A stretch of 64,000 nucleotides of DNA. Origin: Candidatus Pullilachnospira intestinigallinarum. GTDB lineage: Bacteria > Bacillota > Clostridia > Lachnospirales > Lachnospiraceae. The stretch lies in the NCBI GenBank assembly GCA_018711275.1, contig DVIN01000051.1, positions 33,137-97,136 on the forward strand, given 5' to 3'. A model generated the notes under the pieces. The model had not been told where the DNA came from. It saw only the letters and a program-made list of their open reading frames with translations, and did no database searches. The position numbers and the translations under genes are program-made. This document shows positions 17,018 to 24,974 of this stretch, piece by piece. Positions within the stretch are counted from its first letter, which is position 1, and each line of letters begins with the position of its first letter.

Positions 17018-17806
17018 TCAGTGGAGGTTCTCCAGTTCTTTCTCCCGCTTTCTTCTCCGGATCCGTTCCCCGCCTTTATTATATACATAGAAGGAACCCA
17101 CCAGCACCCGATTCAGCTTTCCCAGCTTGTCCTTGGTGGTCCGGTCATACCGTGTGCCGCCGCAGGTGATATAAGGAGTGGATTTTACATAGCGGATCAG
17201 ATCCGACTCACACCGGATATCGTCCGGCAGACTGGTATATCCCATTCCGATGCAGTCCGGCCGGTGAGCATCGCTGCCGCCGAATCCCGGCTTGTGGTAC
17301 ATCCTTGCCAGCTGTCTGGCCTTCTCATTGGATTCCTCCGATTCACAGGCATTGAAAATCTCCACAAAATCAAACTGATTCATCAGACTTTTTATCCGTT
17401 CTTCATGGAATTTTTTTCTGGCCTGTGTCTTTATCAGACTGAGATATTTTTCTCCGTAAGGATGCGCCGGCCCTACGATGCCTCCATAATGGTGCACGGT
17501 CATCAGGAGGATCTGCGCGGGAAGCCCCCGCAGCTCCAGAAGCTTCAGTTTTACCCCTTCCGGCATAATCACCAGCATATGCCCGCAGTCGATGGTATCG
17601 TATTCAACCCCCTTTAACACCACAAAATCCGTATGTGTCTTTCCCTTTATGGAGTCTCTCCATTCCCGGTAGCCGTTGTAGGAATTATGGTCGGAGACCA
17701 GCATCCCCCCGAACCCCTTTTCCTTCAGTACCCGGATATACTCTTCTATCATTACCTTGCCGTCCATGGAGCCTTCTCTGGTATGGCAATGCATATCGAA
17801 CTTCAT
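17018..17806 (-). CDS. PHP domain metal-dependent phosphoesterase
   Basis: 262 aa. Metal-binding PHP motifs are in order: DMHCHTREGSMDG at the start, VSDHNSYNGYREW near residue 40, ECD-like segment CGHMLVIMPEG, NACESEESN mid-protein and GGSDAHRPDCIGMGYT near 190. The family hydrolyses phosphoesters (histidinol phosphate, nucleoside 3',5'-bisphosphates or other substrates); the substrate here is unknown. A -35/-10 pair directly upstream and tandem terminators downstream make it monocistronic. The C-terminal 30 residues are very basic (RIRRRKREKELE). Confidence 0.85.
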   Translation of the reverse strand: MKFDMHCHTREGSMDGKVMIEEYIRVLKEKGFGGMLVSDHNSYNGYREWRDSIKGKTHTDFVVLKGVEYDTIDCGHMLVIMPEGVKLKLLELRGLPAQILLMTVHHYGGIVGPAHPYGEKYLSLIKTQARKKFHEERIKSLMNQFDFVEIFNACESEESNEKARQLARMYHKPGFGGSDAHRPDCIGMGYTSLPDDIRCESDLIRYVKSTPYITCGGTRYDRTTKDKLGKLNRVLVGSFYVYNKGGERIRRRKREKELENLH

Positions 17807-17841
17807 ACCCTCACCTCTTTGTCTTTCGATTCGATATTCTT

Positions 17842-17870
17842 ATTATACCCCATTTTTCTTCCGGATACAA
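17842..17870 (-). promoter_or_regulatory. Promoter of the PHP gene
   Basis: Minus strand TTGTAT (17865-17870), 17-nt spacer, TATAAT (17842-17847); SD GAGGTGAGGG before ATG 17806. Confidence 0.7.
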
Positions 17871-17919
17871 ATGAAAACCTTGTTAAATAAAACTAACCAA
17901 AGTGGAAATTCTTTCCTTT

Positions 17920-18804
17920 TCACCGGAAAATCTGCATGCTCCCTGCGGATATGCCGCATCTTGCGCCAATGGGGATGGCACGGGAATCCATTCCGTGACC
18001 GGCCAGACGGGTTGCGGCCACCGGAAACCGGTAATCCCGGATCGCCTCCAGCACCAGCTTGCGCACATCGGGGCAGGCATGGGAGTTTTCCATTTCCGTA
18101 AAAGTTCCCAGCAGAAGTCCGCGGATCCGGGAAAATACGCCCATCTGGCGAAGCTGTGCCAGAAGGGAAGCCGTCACTCCCACCCCGCCGCCCATACTTT
18201 CCAGAAACAGTATCTTTCCGGTCAGATCCGGGAAATATTCCGTACCGGCCAGCTTCAGAAAGCAGCGGATATTTCCTCCCAGCACGACTCCTTCCATCCG
18301 ATCTCCCCGGATGAATTCCCAGTCGTCGGGAAGCAGCCCGTCTCCGCCGTCAAAAACCGTATCCGCAAACCGGATGGTCTGTTCCTCCTCATACGCCTGT
18401 ACCAGATTTCTTGTCTGGTACAGCCATCCCCTGTTTCCCGTTTTTGTCCAGATACCATTCAGCAGGACCGTAAGATCACTGTAGCCCCAGAAGGGTTTGG
18501 GGAACGCCCGGATGGTATCAAAATCCAGGTATTCCAGAATCTGGTTCGCAAGATTTCCTCCGCTCACATCGAAAATCATCCGGATCCTGGGATCCCGGTA
18601 GCAGTCCAGCAGGATATGAGCCCTTCGCTCTGCTGTCCCGGCAAAGATGGTTTCTCCCCTGGCAAGGCAGGGACTTACCACCGGTTCCAGACCCATGGCC
18701 ATCAGTTTCCGGCAGAGCAGTTCCGTCTGCCGGCACGCCTGTTGGCCCAGGCCGTCGGAGCAGCAGACGACGGCTGCCTGTCCTTTCTTTTCTTCATATT
18801 CCAT
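17920..18804 (-). CDS. S66 family peptidase (LD-carboxypeptidase/MccF-like)
   Basis: 294 aa. Family landmarks: VSGGNLANQILEYLDFD (usually RGGYG...LLPYLD), the nucleophile motif GYSDLT near residue 120, LFLESMG (catalytic Glu) near 200 and the terminal GHG...AIPIGA (catalytic His). S66 enzymes cleave L,D-peptide bonds of murein tetrapeptides or self-immunity substrates such as microcin C7. The glycine-rich motif is SGGN in place of RGGYG, a divergent form closer to the immunity-type members. It ends the operon of the two-component/ABC genes, which suggests a role in envelope or antibiotic response; that link is inferred. Confidence 0.82.
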   Translation of the reverse strand: MEYEEKKGQAAVVCCSDGLGQQACRQTELLCRKLMAMGLEPVVSPCLARGETIFAGTAERRAHILLDCYRDPRIRMIFDVSGGNLANQILEYLDFDTIRAFPKPFWGYSDLTVLLNGIWTKTGNRGWLYQTRNLVQAYEEEQTIRFADTVFDGGDGLLPDDWEFIRGDRMEGVVLGGNIRCFLKLAGTEYFPDLTGKILFLESMGGGVGVTASLLAQLRQMGVFSRIRGLLLGTFTEMENSHACPDVRKLVLEAIRDYRFPVAATRLAGHGMDSRAIPIGARCGISAGSMQIFR

Positions 18805-18831
18805 TCTGAAATCCTCCTCCTTTTCCTCTTT

Positions 18832-19710
18832 TCACCGGCGCAGAGGATTGATCCGCCTGCCCGCGATAATCAGAAGAAGCGCCGACAGAAACAGCTGTAT
18901 GGCAATGGCCCCCGGAAGCATATACCGCACCCCCGGATTTCGGGTGAAATCGCCGAAGCAACAGCATACATTCATCAGCTCGCTGCCGCTTCCCACCTGA
19001 TGGCTGAGCAGTCCGTAAAAGGTTACCAGCGGATTCAGATACAACAGGTAAATCCATCCGCCCACATCCGGCGCCCGGTATACCTCCATCTGATCTGCCT
19101 GCACCCCCAGCACATAGTGAATCACCGCCACCAGCGCAATGGTTCCCAGTACCAGAAACAGTACAATCACATAGGATAAAATGGTGGCGACGGTGGTCTT
19201 GCGGCTGACGGCGGAACAGAACACGCCGATGCTTCCAATAAAAATCCCGGAAACCACCAGAATGGCCACCAGCGCCAGCAGATCTGCCAGACCGATGCCG
19301 CCGTAGATCAGTACCAGCGAGATCACCGGAAGAGAGGAACACGCCAGCATGAAAATCACACAAAGAGACGCTTCCAGCTTGCCGACGATAATCTTCCAGG
19401 GGCTCAGATGAGTGGTCAACAGAATATCCAGTGTTCTCCTCTCCCGTTCTATGGCAATCGACCCGCCGGCGATTCCCGGAACCAGAAGGCAGATCAGAAG
19501 AAACAGTACATACGCCATGATCATATAGCACTGAACCGGAAAACGGTACTGCGCAGCCGCCATATAATCTCTCCCGGCCCCTGTGCCGAAACAGGTCACC
19601 ACCGCCACCAGAGTCAGAAGAAGATTGCCGCCGAAAATCATCCAGGAAACCTTCATGGAACGCATATTTCTCCGGATTTCATTTTCCAGTACAGGATTTA
19701 ATTTTATCAT
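18832..19710 (-). CDS. ABC transporter permease (ABC-2 type)
   Basis: 292 aa from ATG 19710, which has SD GAGGAGGAG; the in-frame codon five positions upstream is less likely. Six hydrophobic segments, with the amphipathic loop IERERRTLDILLTTHLSPW typical of ABC-2 permeases of the NosY/GldF type. With the ATPase upstream (gap of 81 bases) it forms the membrane part of an exporter. Substrate unknown. Confidence 0.85.
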   Translation of the reverse strand: MIKLNPVLENEIRRNMRSMKVSWMIFGGNLLLTLVAVVTCFGTGAGRDYMAAAQYRFPVQCYMIMAYVLFLLICLLVPGIAGGSIAIERERRTLDILLTTHLSPWKIIVGKLEASLCVIFMLACSSLPVISLVLIYGGIGLADLLALVAILVVSGIFIGSIGVFCSAVSRKTTVATILSYVIVLFLVLGTIALVAVIHYVLGVQADQMEVYRAPDVGGWIYLLYLNPLVTFYGLLSHQVGSGSELMNVCCCFGDFTRNPGVRYMLPGAIAIQLFLSALLLIIAGRRINPLRR

Positions 19711-19791
19711 GCTTCTCCTCCTCACAACCGGCGGCGTCCCTGTTTACAGATCCGCCGCCGCAATAAACATAATACGTCCCTCCTGCATGCT

Positions 19792-20718
19792 TCAGGACTG
19801 TTCCGGTTCCACCAGATTGAAAAAGACCGATTCCAGACTGTTATGTTCCCGGGTAAAGGAGGTGACCAGCACGCCGGCCTCCATAATTTCCCGCAGAAGA
19901 AGCGCTTCCTCCTCCCTGCTTCCGGAAAACAGAATGGATATCACATTCCGGTCGATGGACATCCTGGTCACCAGCGGATGGCGTCTCAGCAGACTCACCG
20001 CTTTTTCCATCTGGCTGTATACAGTAATCAGCACCGGGTTGGAACTGTCAATGGACAGCATAATATCCTCAATCTCTCCCTGCAGCACCATCTTTCCCTG
20101 ATTGATAATTCCGATATTGGAACACATATCTGCCAGATCGGAAAGTATATGGGAACTGATCAGCACCGTATATCCTTCCTGGCACAGATGCTGCAGCACA
20201 TGTTTGAATACTCTCCTTGCCCCCGGATCCAGTCCGGAAGCCGGCTCATCCATAACCAGAAGCTGCGGCCTGTGGATCAGGGCTCTGGCCAGACACAGCC
20301 GCTGCTGCATGCCTCTGGACAGTTCGTCCACAAACCGGTTCTCCATGGAGCCAAGTTCCACCTGATCCAGCACGCAAAGGGCCCTTGTCCTGGCCTCTTT
20401 TCCGGCAATTCCATAGGCGCTGCCATAAAACTCCAGATATTCCATCACCGTCAGATTATCGTATACGCCAAAGAAATCCGGTACATAGCCGATTTTGCTT
20501 TTCAGCGGCTTCACGTCTTTTCCCACCGGAATCCCGTCAATTCTCACCTCTCCCCCGGTGGGTCTTAAAAGTCCCGCCACAATTCGGATCGTGGTGGTTT
20601 TTCCCGCTCCGTTGGGTCCCACAAAGCCGTAAAGCTGTCCTTTTCTGATTTCCATATTCAGTCCGTTAAGGGCCAGCAGGGAGTCGTATTTTTTATAAAG
20701 ATTTACAATCTGAAGCAT
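19792..20718 (-). CDS. ABC transporter ATP-binding protein
   Basis: 308 aa. Walker A GFVGPNGAGKTTTIRI, signature LSRGMQQRLCLARAL, Walker B PQLLVMDEPASGLDP, and SSHILSDLADM switch region, then a roughly 85-residue C-terminal extension common in CcmA/NatA-like exporters. It starts one base after the stop of the large exported protein gene, so coupling is likely. Confidence 0.92.
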   Translation of the reverse strand: MLQIVNLYKKYDSLLALNGLNMEIRKGQLYGFVGPNGAGKTTTIRIVAGLLRPTGGEVRIDGIPVGKDVKPLKSKIGYVPDFFGVYDNLTVMEYLEFYGSAYGIAGKEARTRALCVLDQVELGSMENRFVDELSRGMQQRLCLARALIHRPQLLVMDEPASGLDPGARRVFKHVLQHLCQEGYTVLISSHILSDLADMCSNIGIINQGKMVLQGEIEDIMLSIDSSNPVLITVYSQMEKAVSLLRRHPLVTRMSIDRNVISILFSGSREEEALLLREIMEAGVLVTSFTREHNSLESVFFNLVEPEQS

Positions 20719-20719
20719 T

Positions 20720-22879
20720 CTATCTGTCCGCCTTTCTGACCGCGCTGATATAGGGAAGCAGCCTGGTTTTCTGTTCCTGTCCGTCTCTTTCCCGCGTCGT
20801 CTGCCGGTACTGCACCCGGAGGACTCCTTCGCCGGACAGGTAAGGCTCCAGCTCTTTTCTCAGAAAAGTTCTCTGCCAGTTTTCCACTTCCACATAAACT
20901 CCCTGGCTCCAGGAATAGAACGCTACCGCACCGTCAAAGGAATGATAATACGATCCTTCCTGCCGGTCTCCGGCAGAAAAAGTCAGAGATTCCGCCGTCC
21001 CTGCCGGATAATTCACCACTATCTCCTGTTCATACAGCACATTATCCATTTCATAAAAGATTCCGTCCTCCGACGTCCCGTAAATCTCCAGATTGGGACA
21101 GTAAGTATATCCTTCGCTGCTCCAGTCCGCCTGCACATCGACGTTGGCCGTCACTGTGCCGTAGATTTTATATCCGGAATTTTCCTGAAAGCTCAGATCG
21201 GGATTTTTCACAATCCCGAAAAGTATCATCTCTCCGTCTTCCAGTCCGTACATGGCTTCCACCATCATCTGTGAAAAATATTCCTCCTGGTAAGCCGGGA
21301 ACGGATACTCGGAAAAATCGAAATGATCTTTCACAAAATCCTCCATTGAGATCGGATTGCAGGCTTTAAGCGGAAGATTCTTCACCTTTACGGATTCTCC
21401 TGCGGCAATGGTTCCCGCCACGGCCGCCCGGTTTTTCATCAGGAATACGGCGCAGTCAATGGTATAGGGGGTCTGGTTGGCGATTGTTCCTTCCACCGCC
21501 TGATCCGTTCCCAGAAGTTCTGCCGTAATCCCCGTTTTTTCTTCGTTCCGCCTCTCTTTCTGCAGCGTAAAGAAATTTTGCCGGAAAGAAGGAACGTGGC
21601 TGATGGTAATCTTATTTTTTTCCTGCCCCATGCGGATATCTATCTGCTCCGCGAAATCACTGTCGGTCAGTCTGGCGCCGTCCGTACCGACCTCCCAGGG
21701 CCGCAGCCGGTAATCGGCGTCCAGATACAGCTGATATTCGCTGTTGTAAGGCGCCTGAATTCCCAGTTCAAGCTGTTCCTTCCAGAGATTATCCCGCTGG
21801 ATATAGGAGCCGTTGCAGGTGAGAACCGGCGCTCTCACACTGGTCTTTCTGCCCAATACCGCCATCAGTGCCACAAACGCCACTGCCAGACAGCAGATGG
21901 CAATCCAGAGGTACTTTCTGCGGTTTTTTCGTTTTAAAATGAGGTAAATTCCGGGTCCCGCAAGAAATACATAGATGAGCAGAAGAATAAGATATTTCAT
22001 CATCGAAGGGCTCTGTCTGACAGGGACGGCGCCGAGCGTACCCGTTTCACCGAAAGTATACGTTCCCGCATTGTTCAGTTTCTCATAAAAAGTCTCCTGT
22101 CCTTCCCCGTAAATCAGCGCTTCCGTCATTTCCACGCAGGACCTCTGGTCTTTTTTCAGATAGTATCCGCCCTCCTGCCGCCAGGTGTCAATCGCCAGCT
22201 GCTGGTCGGGGGTAAAGGCGGTATCCTCATCGGCGATCAGGATGTCCAGATGGCCCAATGCCTGGGGATCCGGATAAATATCCTCCGCCTCCAGAGAAAT
22301 AGCCCGCACAAATGCTTCCTGCGGATAATCGCCTTCCAGGGTCACCTGCAGGCCGTCCAGTTCCTCCAGTTCTTTCGGATCTGCCGCGATCACCCCCACC
22401 AGAAGACGCTGCTGATTTTCCGAGGTATTTATCGCCAGAGAAGCGGTTCCCAGCGTTCTGTCTCCCTCCGTCACGGTGACGTACAGGTAACTTTCAAATA
22501 CCGGCAGTTCCAGATAAAACGTTTCTTCCAGCGTCTCCTCTGCTTTTATGGAAATCTCTTTTTCATAAGCGTAAACCCGGCTGCCGGCGGCCTGCCCGTA
22601 CTGGCTGTTTCCCATCCACAAGGCGTCCCCCAGCGCCTGGTTTTCCCCCTGCACCGGAATCTCAATGGTCAGCATCCCGGAAAAATCCCGTCCATGGTTG
22701 GTCATGGACACGGTGAGCGGGACGCTGCTTCCGCTTTTTATGTTTCCCGCAAACCCATAGGAAAGCTGAAGCTCCACCGGCATTTTTTCCTCCGCCTTCG
22801 GGGAAACCGGCAGCAGAAAGAAAAGCAGGAAGAACCAAAGGAGGGCACGGAAGAAGTTTTCTTTTCCCGCTGTTCTCAT
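20720..22879 (-). CDS. Large exported two-TM protein, function unknown
   Basis: 719 aa, not assigned to a named family. A signal peptide (hydrophobic run near residues 11-28) is followed by a beta-rich domain (about 34-150), an alpha/beta segment that looks like the glutamine-amidotransferase-like fold of some membrane proteins (LDILIADEDTAFTPDQQ...WRQEGGYYL, about 205-245), two TM helices (about 294-315 and 323-343), and a C-terminal outer domain of about 375 residues. It overlaps the kinase stop by 4 bases (ATGA) and precedes the ABC ATPase, so it probably works with that exporter as an accessory outer-face subunit, similar in layout to GldG-type partners. This last is inference. Confidence 0.7.
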   Translation of the reverse strand: MRTAGKENFFRALLWFFLLFFLLPVSPKAEEKMPVELQLSYGFAGNIKSGSSVPLTVSMTNHGRDFSGMLTIEIPVQGENQALGDALWMGNSQYGQAAGSRVYAYEKEISIKAEETLEETFYLELPVFESYLYVTVTEGDRTLGTASLAINTSENQQRLLVGVIAADPKELEELDGLQVTLEGDYPQEAFVRAISLEAEDIYPDPQALGHLDILIADEDTAFTPDQQLAIDTWRQEGGYYLKKDQRSCVEMTEALIYGEGQETFYEKLNNAGTYTFGETGTLGAVPVRQSPSMMKYLILLLIYVFLAGPGIYLILKRKNRRKYLWIAICCLAVAFVALMAVLGRKTSVRAPVLTCNGSYIQRDNLWKEQLELGIQAPYNSEYQLYLDADYRLRPWEVGTDGARLTDSDFAEQIDIRMGQEKNKITISHVPSFRQNFFTLQKERRNEEKTGITAELLGTDQAVEGTIANQTPYTIDCAVFLMKNRAAVAGTIAAGESVKVKNLPLKACNPISMEDFVKDHFDFSEYPFPAYQEEYFSQMMVEAMYGLEDGEMILFGIVKNPDLSFQENSGYKIYGTVTANVDVQADWSSEGYTYCPNLEIYGTSEDGIFYEMDNVLYEQEIVVNYPAGTAESLTFSAGDRQEGSYYHSFDGAVAFYSWSQGVYVEVENWQRTFLRKELEPYLSGEGVLRVQYRQTTRERDGQEQKTRLLPYISAVRKADR

Positions 22880-24681
22880 ACTGTTTCCTCCGTCTTCTGT
22901 TTTATGGGCAGGGTCACTTCGAAAACAGTCCCTTCAAGGTCGCTGCGGACCGACACGCTTCCGCTGTGAAGCTGCGCAATCTGTTCCACAATCGCCAGCC
23001 CCAGCCCGGTCCCGCCCGTATCCTGTGAGCGGGAATGTTCCACCCGGTAAAATTTTCGAAACAGCTTTTCCAGTTCCTCCGGCGGAATCACATATCCGTA
23101 ATTGATCACCCGGGTAACCACCGTCTGATCTTTTTGTTCCATCTCCACCCGGATCATCTTTCCGTCTTTCCCATATTTTACCGCGTTATTCAGAAGATTT
23201 TCAAACATTCTCGCCAGAAGATTTCCATCCGCCGTTATGGGAATGGATTTTTCACGGCAGAAAAAACCGGCCGTAAGCCCCTGCCGCTCAAACGCCGGCG
23301 CGTTTTCATCCATCAGCTGGGCCATCAGCTGGACGATATCCAGCTTTCCCATATGAAGGGGCATTTCCCGGTGTTCCAGTTTTACAAAGCCAAACAGCTC
23401 GTTGGTCATCTGTTCCAGATGCCGCGCCTTCCGGTAAGCGATATCCAGGTATTTTTTCCTGGTCTGCGCGTCCAGTTCCTCCTGCTCCCGCACCCAGCCA
23501 AGATAACCGATGATGGAGGTGAGCGGTGTCCTCAGATCATGCGCCACGCTGGATATCAGATCGTTCTTTGTATACTCCGCCAGCCGCTCCCGTTCCATGA
23601 TCACTTTGATATTGGCCTCCATCTGATTCAGATAGCCCGCGATCTGGCCGAATTCGTCCAGAGAACGCACCGGGATCTCTTTGTCAAAATTCCCCTGGGC
23701 GATATCCCGGATCCCGTTGGTGATGATACGGACATATTTCATATACCGGCGGATCAGAGCATAAAAACAGATCACAAATACCACCAGTCCAAGAAACAGC
23801 ATCAGACCCCACCGGACGCCGGGATTCAGTCCGTCAGGCCCCATCATGACGCTCCTGTAGCCGCTGTAGCGCAGCCGTTCGGAAACCCGGCGGATCAGAT
23901 ATCCCAGCGCGCATTCAAAAACCGCCGTAGCCGCGGCGCTGACCAGAATATAAAAAGCCATCCGTTCCTCAAAGGTTCTGATAAATTTATTTGTCAATTT
24001 TATATCCCACCCCCCAGACGGTTGTGATAATCTTGTCTGTCCTGGTATCATCTTTCCTCTGAGTCTGCGAATATGAACCATCACCGTGTTGTTGGCTTCG
24101 TAGACTTTCTCGTGCCACACCTGCTCAAAAATCTCATCGGTGCTGAAAACCTTCCCGGGATTGGATGCCAGAAGATGCAGGATATCAAATTCAATGGGCG
24201 TAAGCTTGATACTTTCTCCATCCACAAATACCTGATGGGTTTCCCGGTTAATCACCAGATTTTTCAGTTCGATCACCGGTGTCTCTTTCTTCTGATCCCT
24301 GGCGGGATTCAGATCCCGGTACCGTCGCAGCTGTGATTTTACCCGGGCCATCAACTCCAGGGGATTGAAGGGTTTCGTCACATAATCGTCCGCCCCGCTG
24401 GTCAGCCCCACAATTTTATCCAGATCCTGAGTCTTTGCGCTGACCATAATTACAGGAACGTTGTTCTCCGCACGGATCCGGCGGCACATCTCCAGGCCGT
24501 CGATCTCCGGCATCATGATATCCAGCAGCACCAGATCGACCTTCTCCTCCTTCATAATTCTGAGCCCCGTATGAGCATCGTATGCTTTCAGAACGCGGAA
24601 TCCGTCGCTGACAAGATACAGTTCCAGCAGATCCGCGATTTCCTTTTCGTCGTCCACCACCAAAATATTCGTTTCTTCCAT
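22876..24681 (-). CDS. Response regulator and VanS-like histidine kinase, read as one fused ORF
   Basis: As sequenced one 601-aa frame. Residues 1-115 are a receiver (acceptor D54 in LVLLDIMMPE, lysine in DDYVTKPF), followed by an OmpR-type winged helix (LKNLVINRETHQVFV, NTVMVHIRRLRGK), then the frame changes and enters a kinase: TM1, a short outer loop, TM2, HAMP, HisKA (SSVAHDLRTPLTSIIGYL), and HATPase (LLNNAVKYGKDG, GGTGLGLAIVEQIA). The fusion is probably not native: one missing base near 24053-24055 explains it (see junction). Corrected genes would be a 231-aa regulator (24681-23987) and a kinase from TTG 23997 (about 373 aa). The short sensor loop suggests sensing in the membrane, as in ABC-linked cell-envelope kinases. 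Start 24681 has SD GGAGGAG. Confidence 0.85.
   Translation of the reverse strand: MEETNILVVDDEKEIADLLELYLVSDGFRVLKAYDAHTGLRIMKEEKVDLVLLDIMMPEIDGLEMCRRIRAENNVPVIMVSAKTQDLDKIVGLTSGADDYVTKPFNPLELMARVKSQLRRYRDLNPARDQKKETPVIELKNLVINRETHQVFVDGESIKLTPIEFDILHLLASNPGKVFSTDEIFEQVWHEKVYEANNTVMVHIRRLRGKMIPGQTRLSQPSGGWDIKLTNKFIRTFEERMAFYILVSAAATAVFECALGYLIRRVSERLRYSGYRSVMMGPDGLNPGVRWGLMLFLGLVVFVICFYALIRRYMKYVRIITNGIRDIAQGNFDKEIPVRSLDEFGQIAGYLNQMEANIKVIMERERLAEYTKNDLISSVAHDLRTPLTSIIGYLGWVREQEELDAQTRKKYLDIAYRKARHLEQMTNELFGFVKLEHREMPLHMGKLDIVQLMAQLMDENAPAFERQGLTAGFFCREKSIPITADGNLLARMFENLLNNAVKYGKDGKMIRVEMEQKDQTVVTRVINYGYVIPPEELEKLFRKFYRVEHSRSQDTGGTGLGLAIVEQIAQLHSGSVSVRSDLEGTVFEVTLPIKQKTEETV
23987..24055 (-). 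other. Frameshift junction between response regulator and kinase
   Basis: Read in the -1 frame from the AAA run at 24053-24055, the minus strand gives DDTRTDKIITTVWGVGYKID and then K and TAA at 23987, exactly the conserved end of an OmpR-type regulator and a normal 231-aa length. In the frame actually open the same bases read MIPGQTRLSQPSGGWDIKLT, which resembles nothing. A TTG at 23997 overlapping the corrected stop starts the kinase reading LTNKFIRTFEERMAFYI. The site is not a standard slippery heptamer. One-base deletion or a read error in an A run is the simplest cause. Confidence 0.85.
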
Positions 24682-24691
24682 CTGTCCTGTC

Positions 24692-24772
24692 TCCTCCTTT
24701 TTGGCCGAAGGGCCATCGAGGTATCCCCTTGCGGGATTTCCTCCTTTTTGGCCAAACGGCCATCGAGGCATC
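24692..24772 (-). repeat. Two direct copies of a 34-bp hairpin plus SD element
   Basis: Copies at 24692-24725 and 24739-24772 (47-bp period). On the minus strand each is GATACCTCGATGGCC, a 4-nt loop, GGCC, then AAAAAGGAGGA; the copies differ only in the loop (CTTC or GTTT) and one base. Each copy therefore carries a GGCC-N4-GGCC hairpin and a full SD; the one nearer to the gene serves the response regulator start. Confidence 0.75.
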
Positions 24773-24790
24773 TCCGGCCTCCCTGCGGCT

Positions 24791-24834
24791 ATTGTACCAT
24801 ACTTTCCCCGGGAAATCTTTACAGATTGCTTACA
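24791..24834 (-). promoter_or_regulatory. Probable regulated promoter of the two-component/ABC operon
   Basis: Minus strand extended -10 TGGTACAAT (-10 at 24791-24796), with no good -35. Upstream lie an inverted repeat TTTCCC-C-GGGAAA (24803-24815) and, on the plus strand, direct repeats TTTACA and CTTACA 11 bp apart (24818-24823, 24829-24834), the arrangement bound by OmpR-type regulators. Autoregulation by the adjacent regulator is inferred. Confidence 0.45.
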
Positions 24835-24974
24835 AAAAAGGAAAGGCTGTTTCCATCCTCCCGCACACGCCAAAAGGGAACCGCCGGCGGTTCCAGTCCG
24901 CCGGTGATTCCCTTCTTTTCCATAAGCGATTTTCTGTTGTTCCATCTGCCGGAAGTTTCCGGCGCTTCTTTCGG

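Noticed and set aside
24053..24057. Programmed -1 frameshift site between regulator and kinase
   Set aside because: GGAAAG is not a standard slippery heptamer and no clear downstream stimulator was seen; mutation or read error is simpler.
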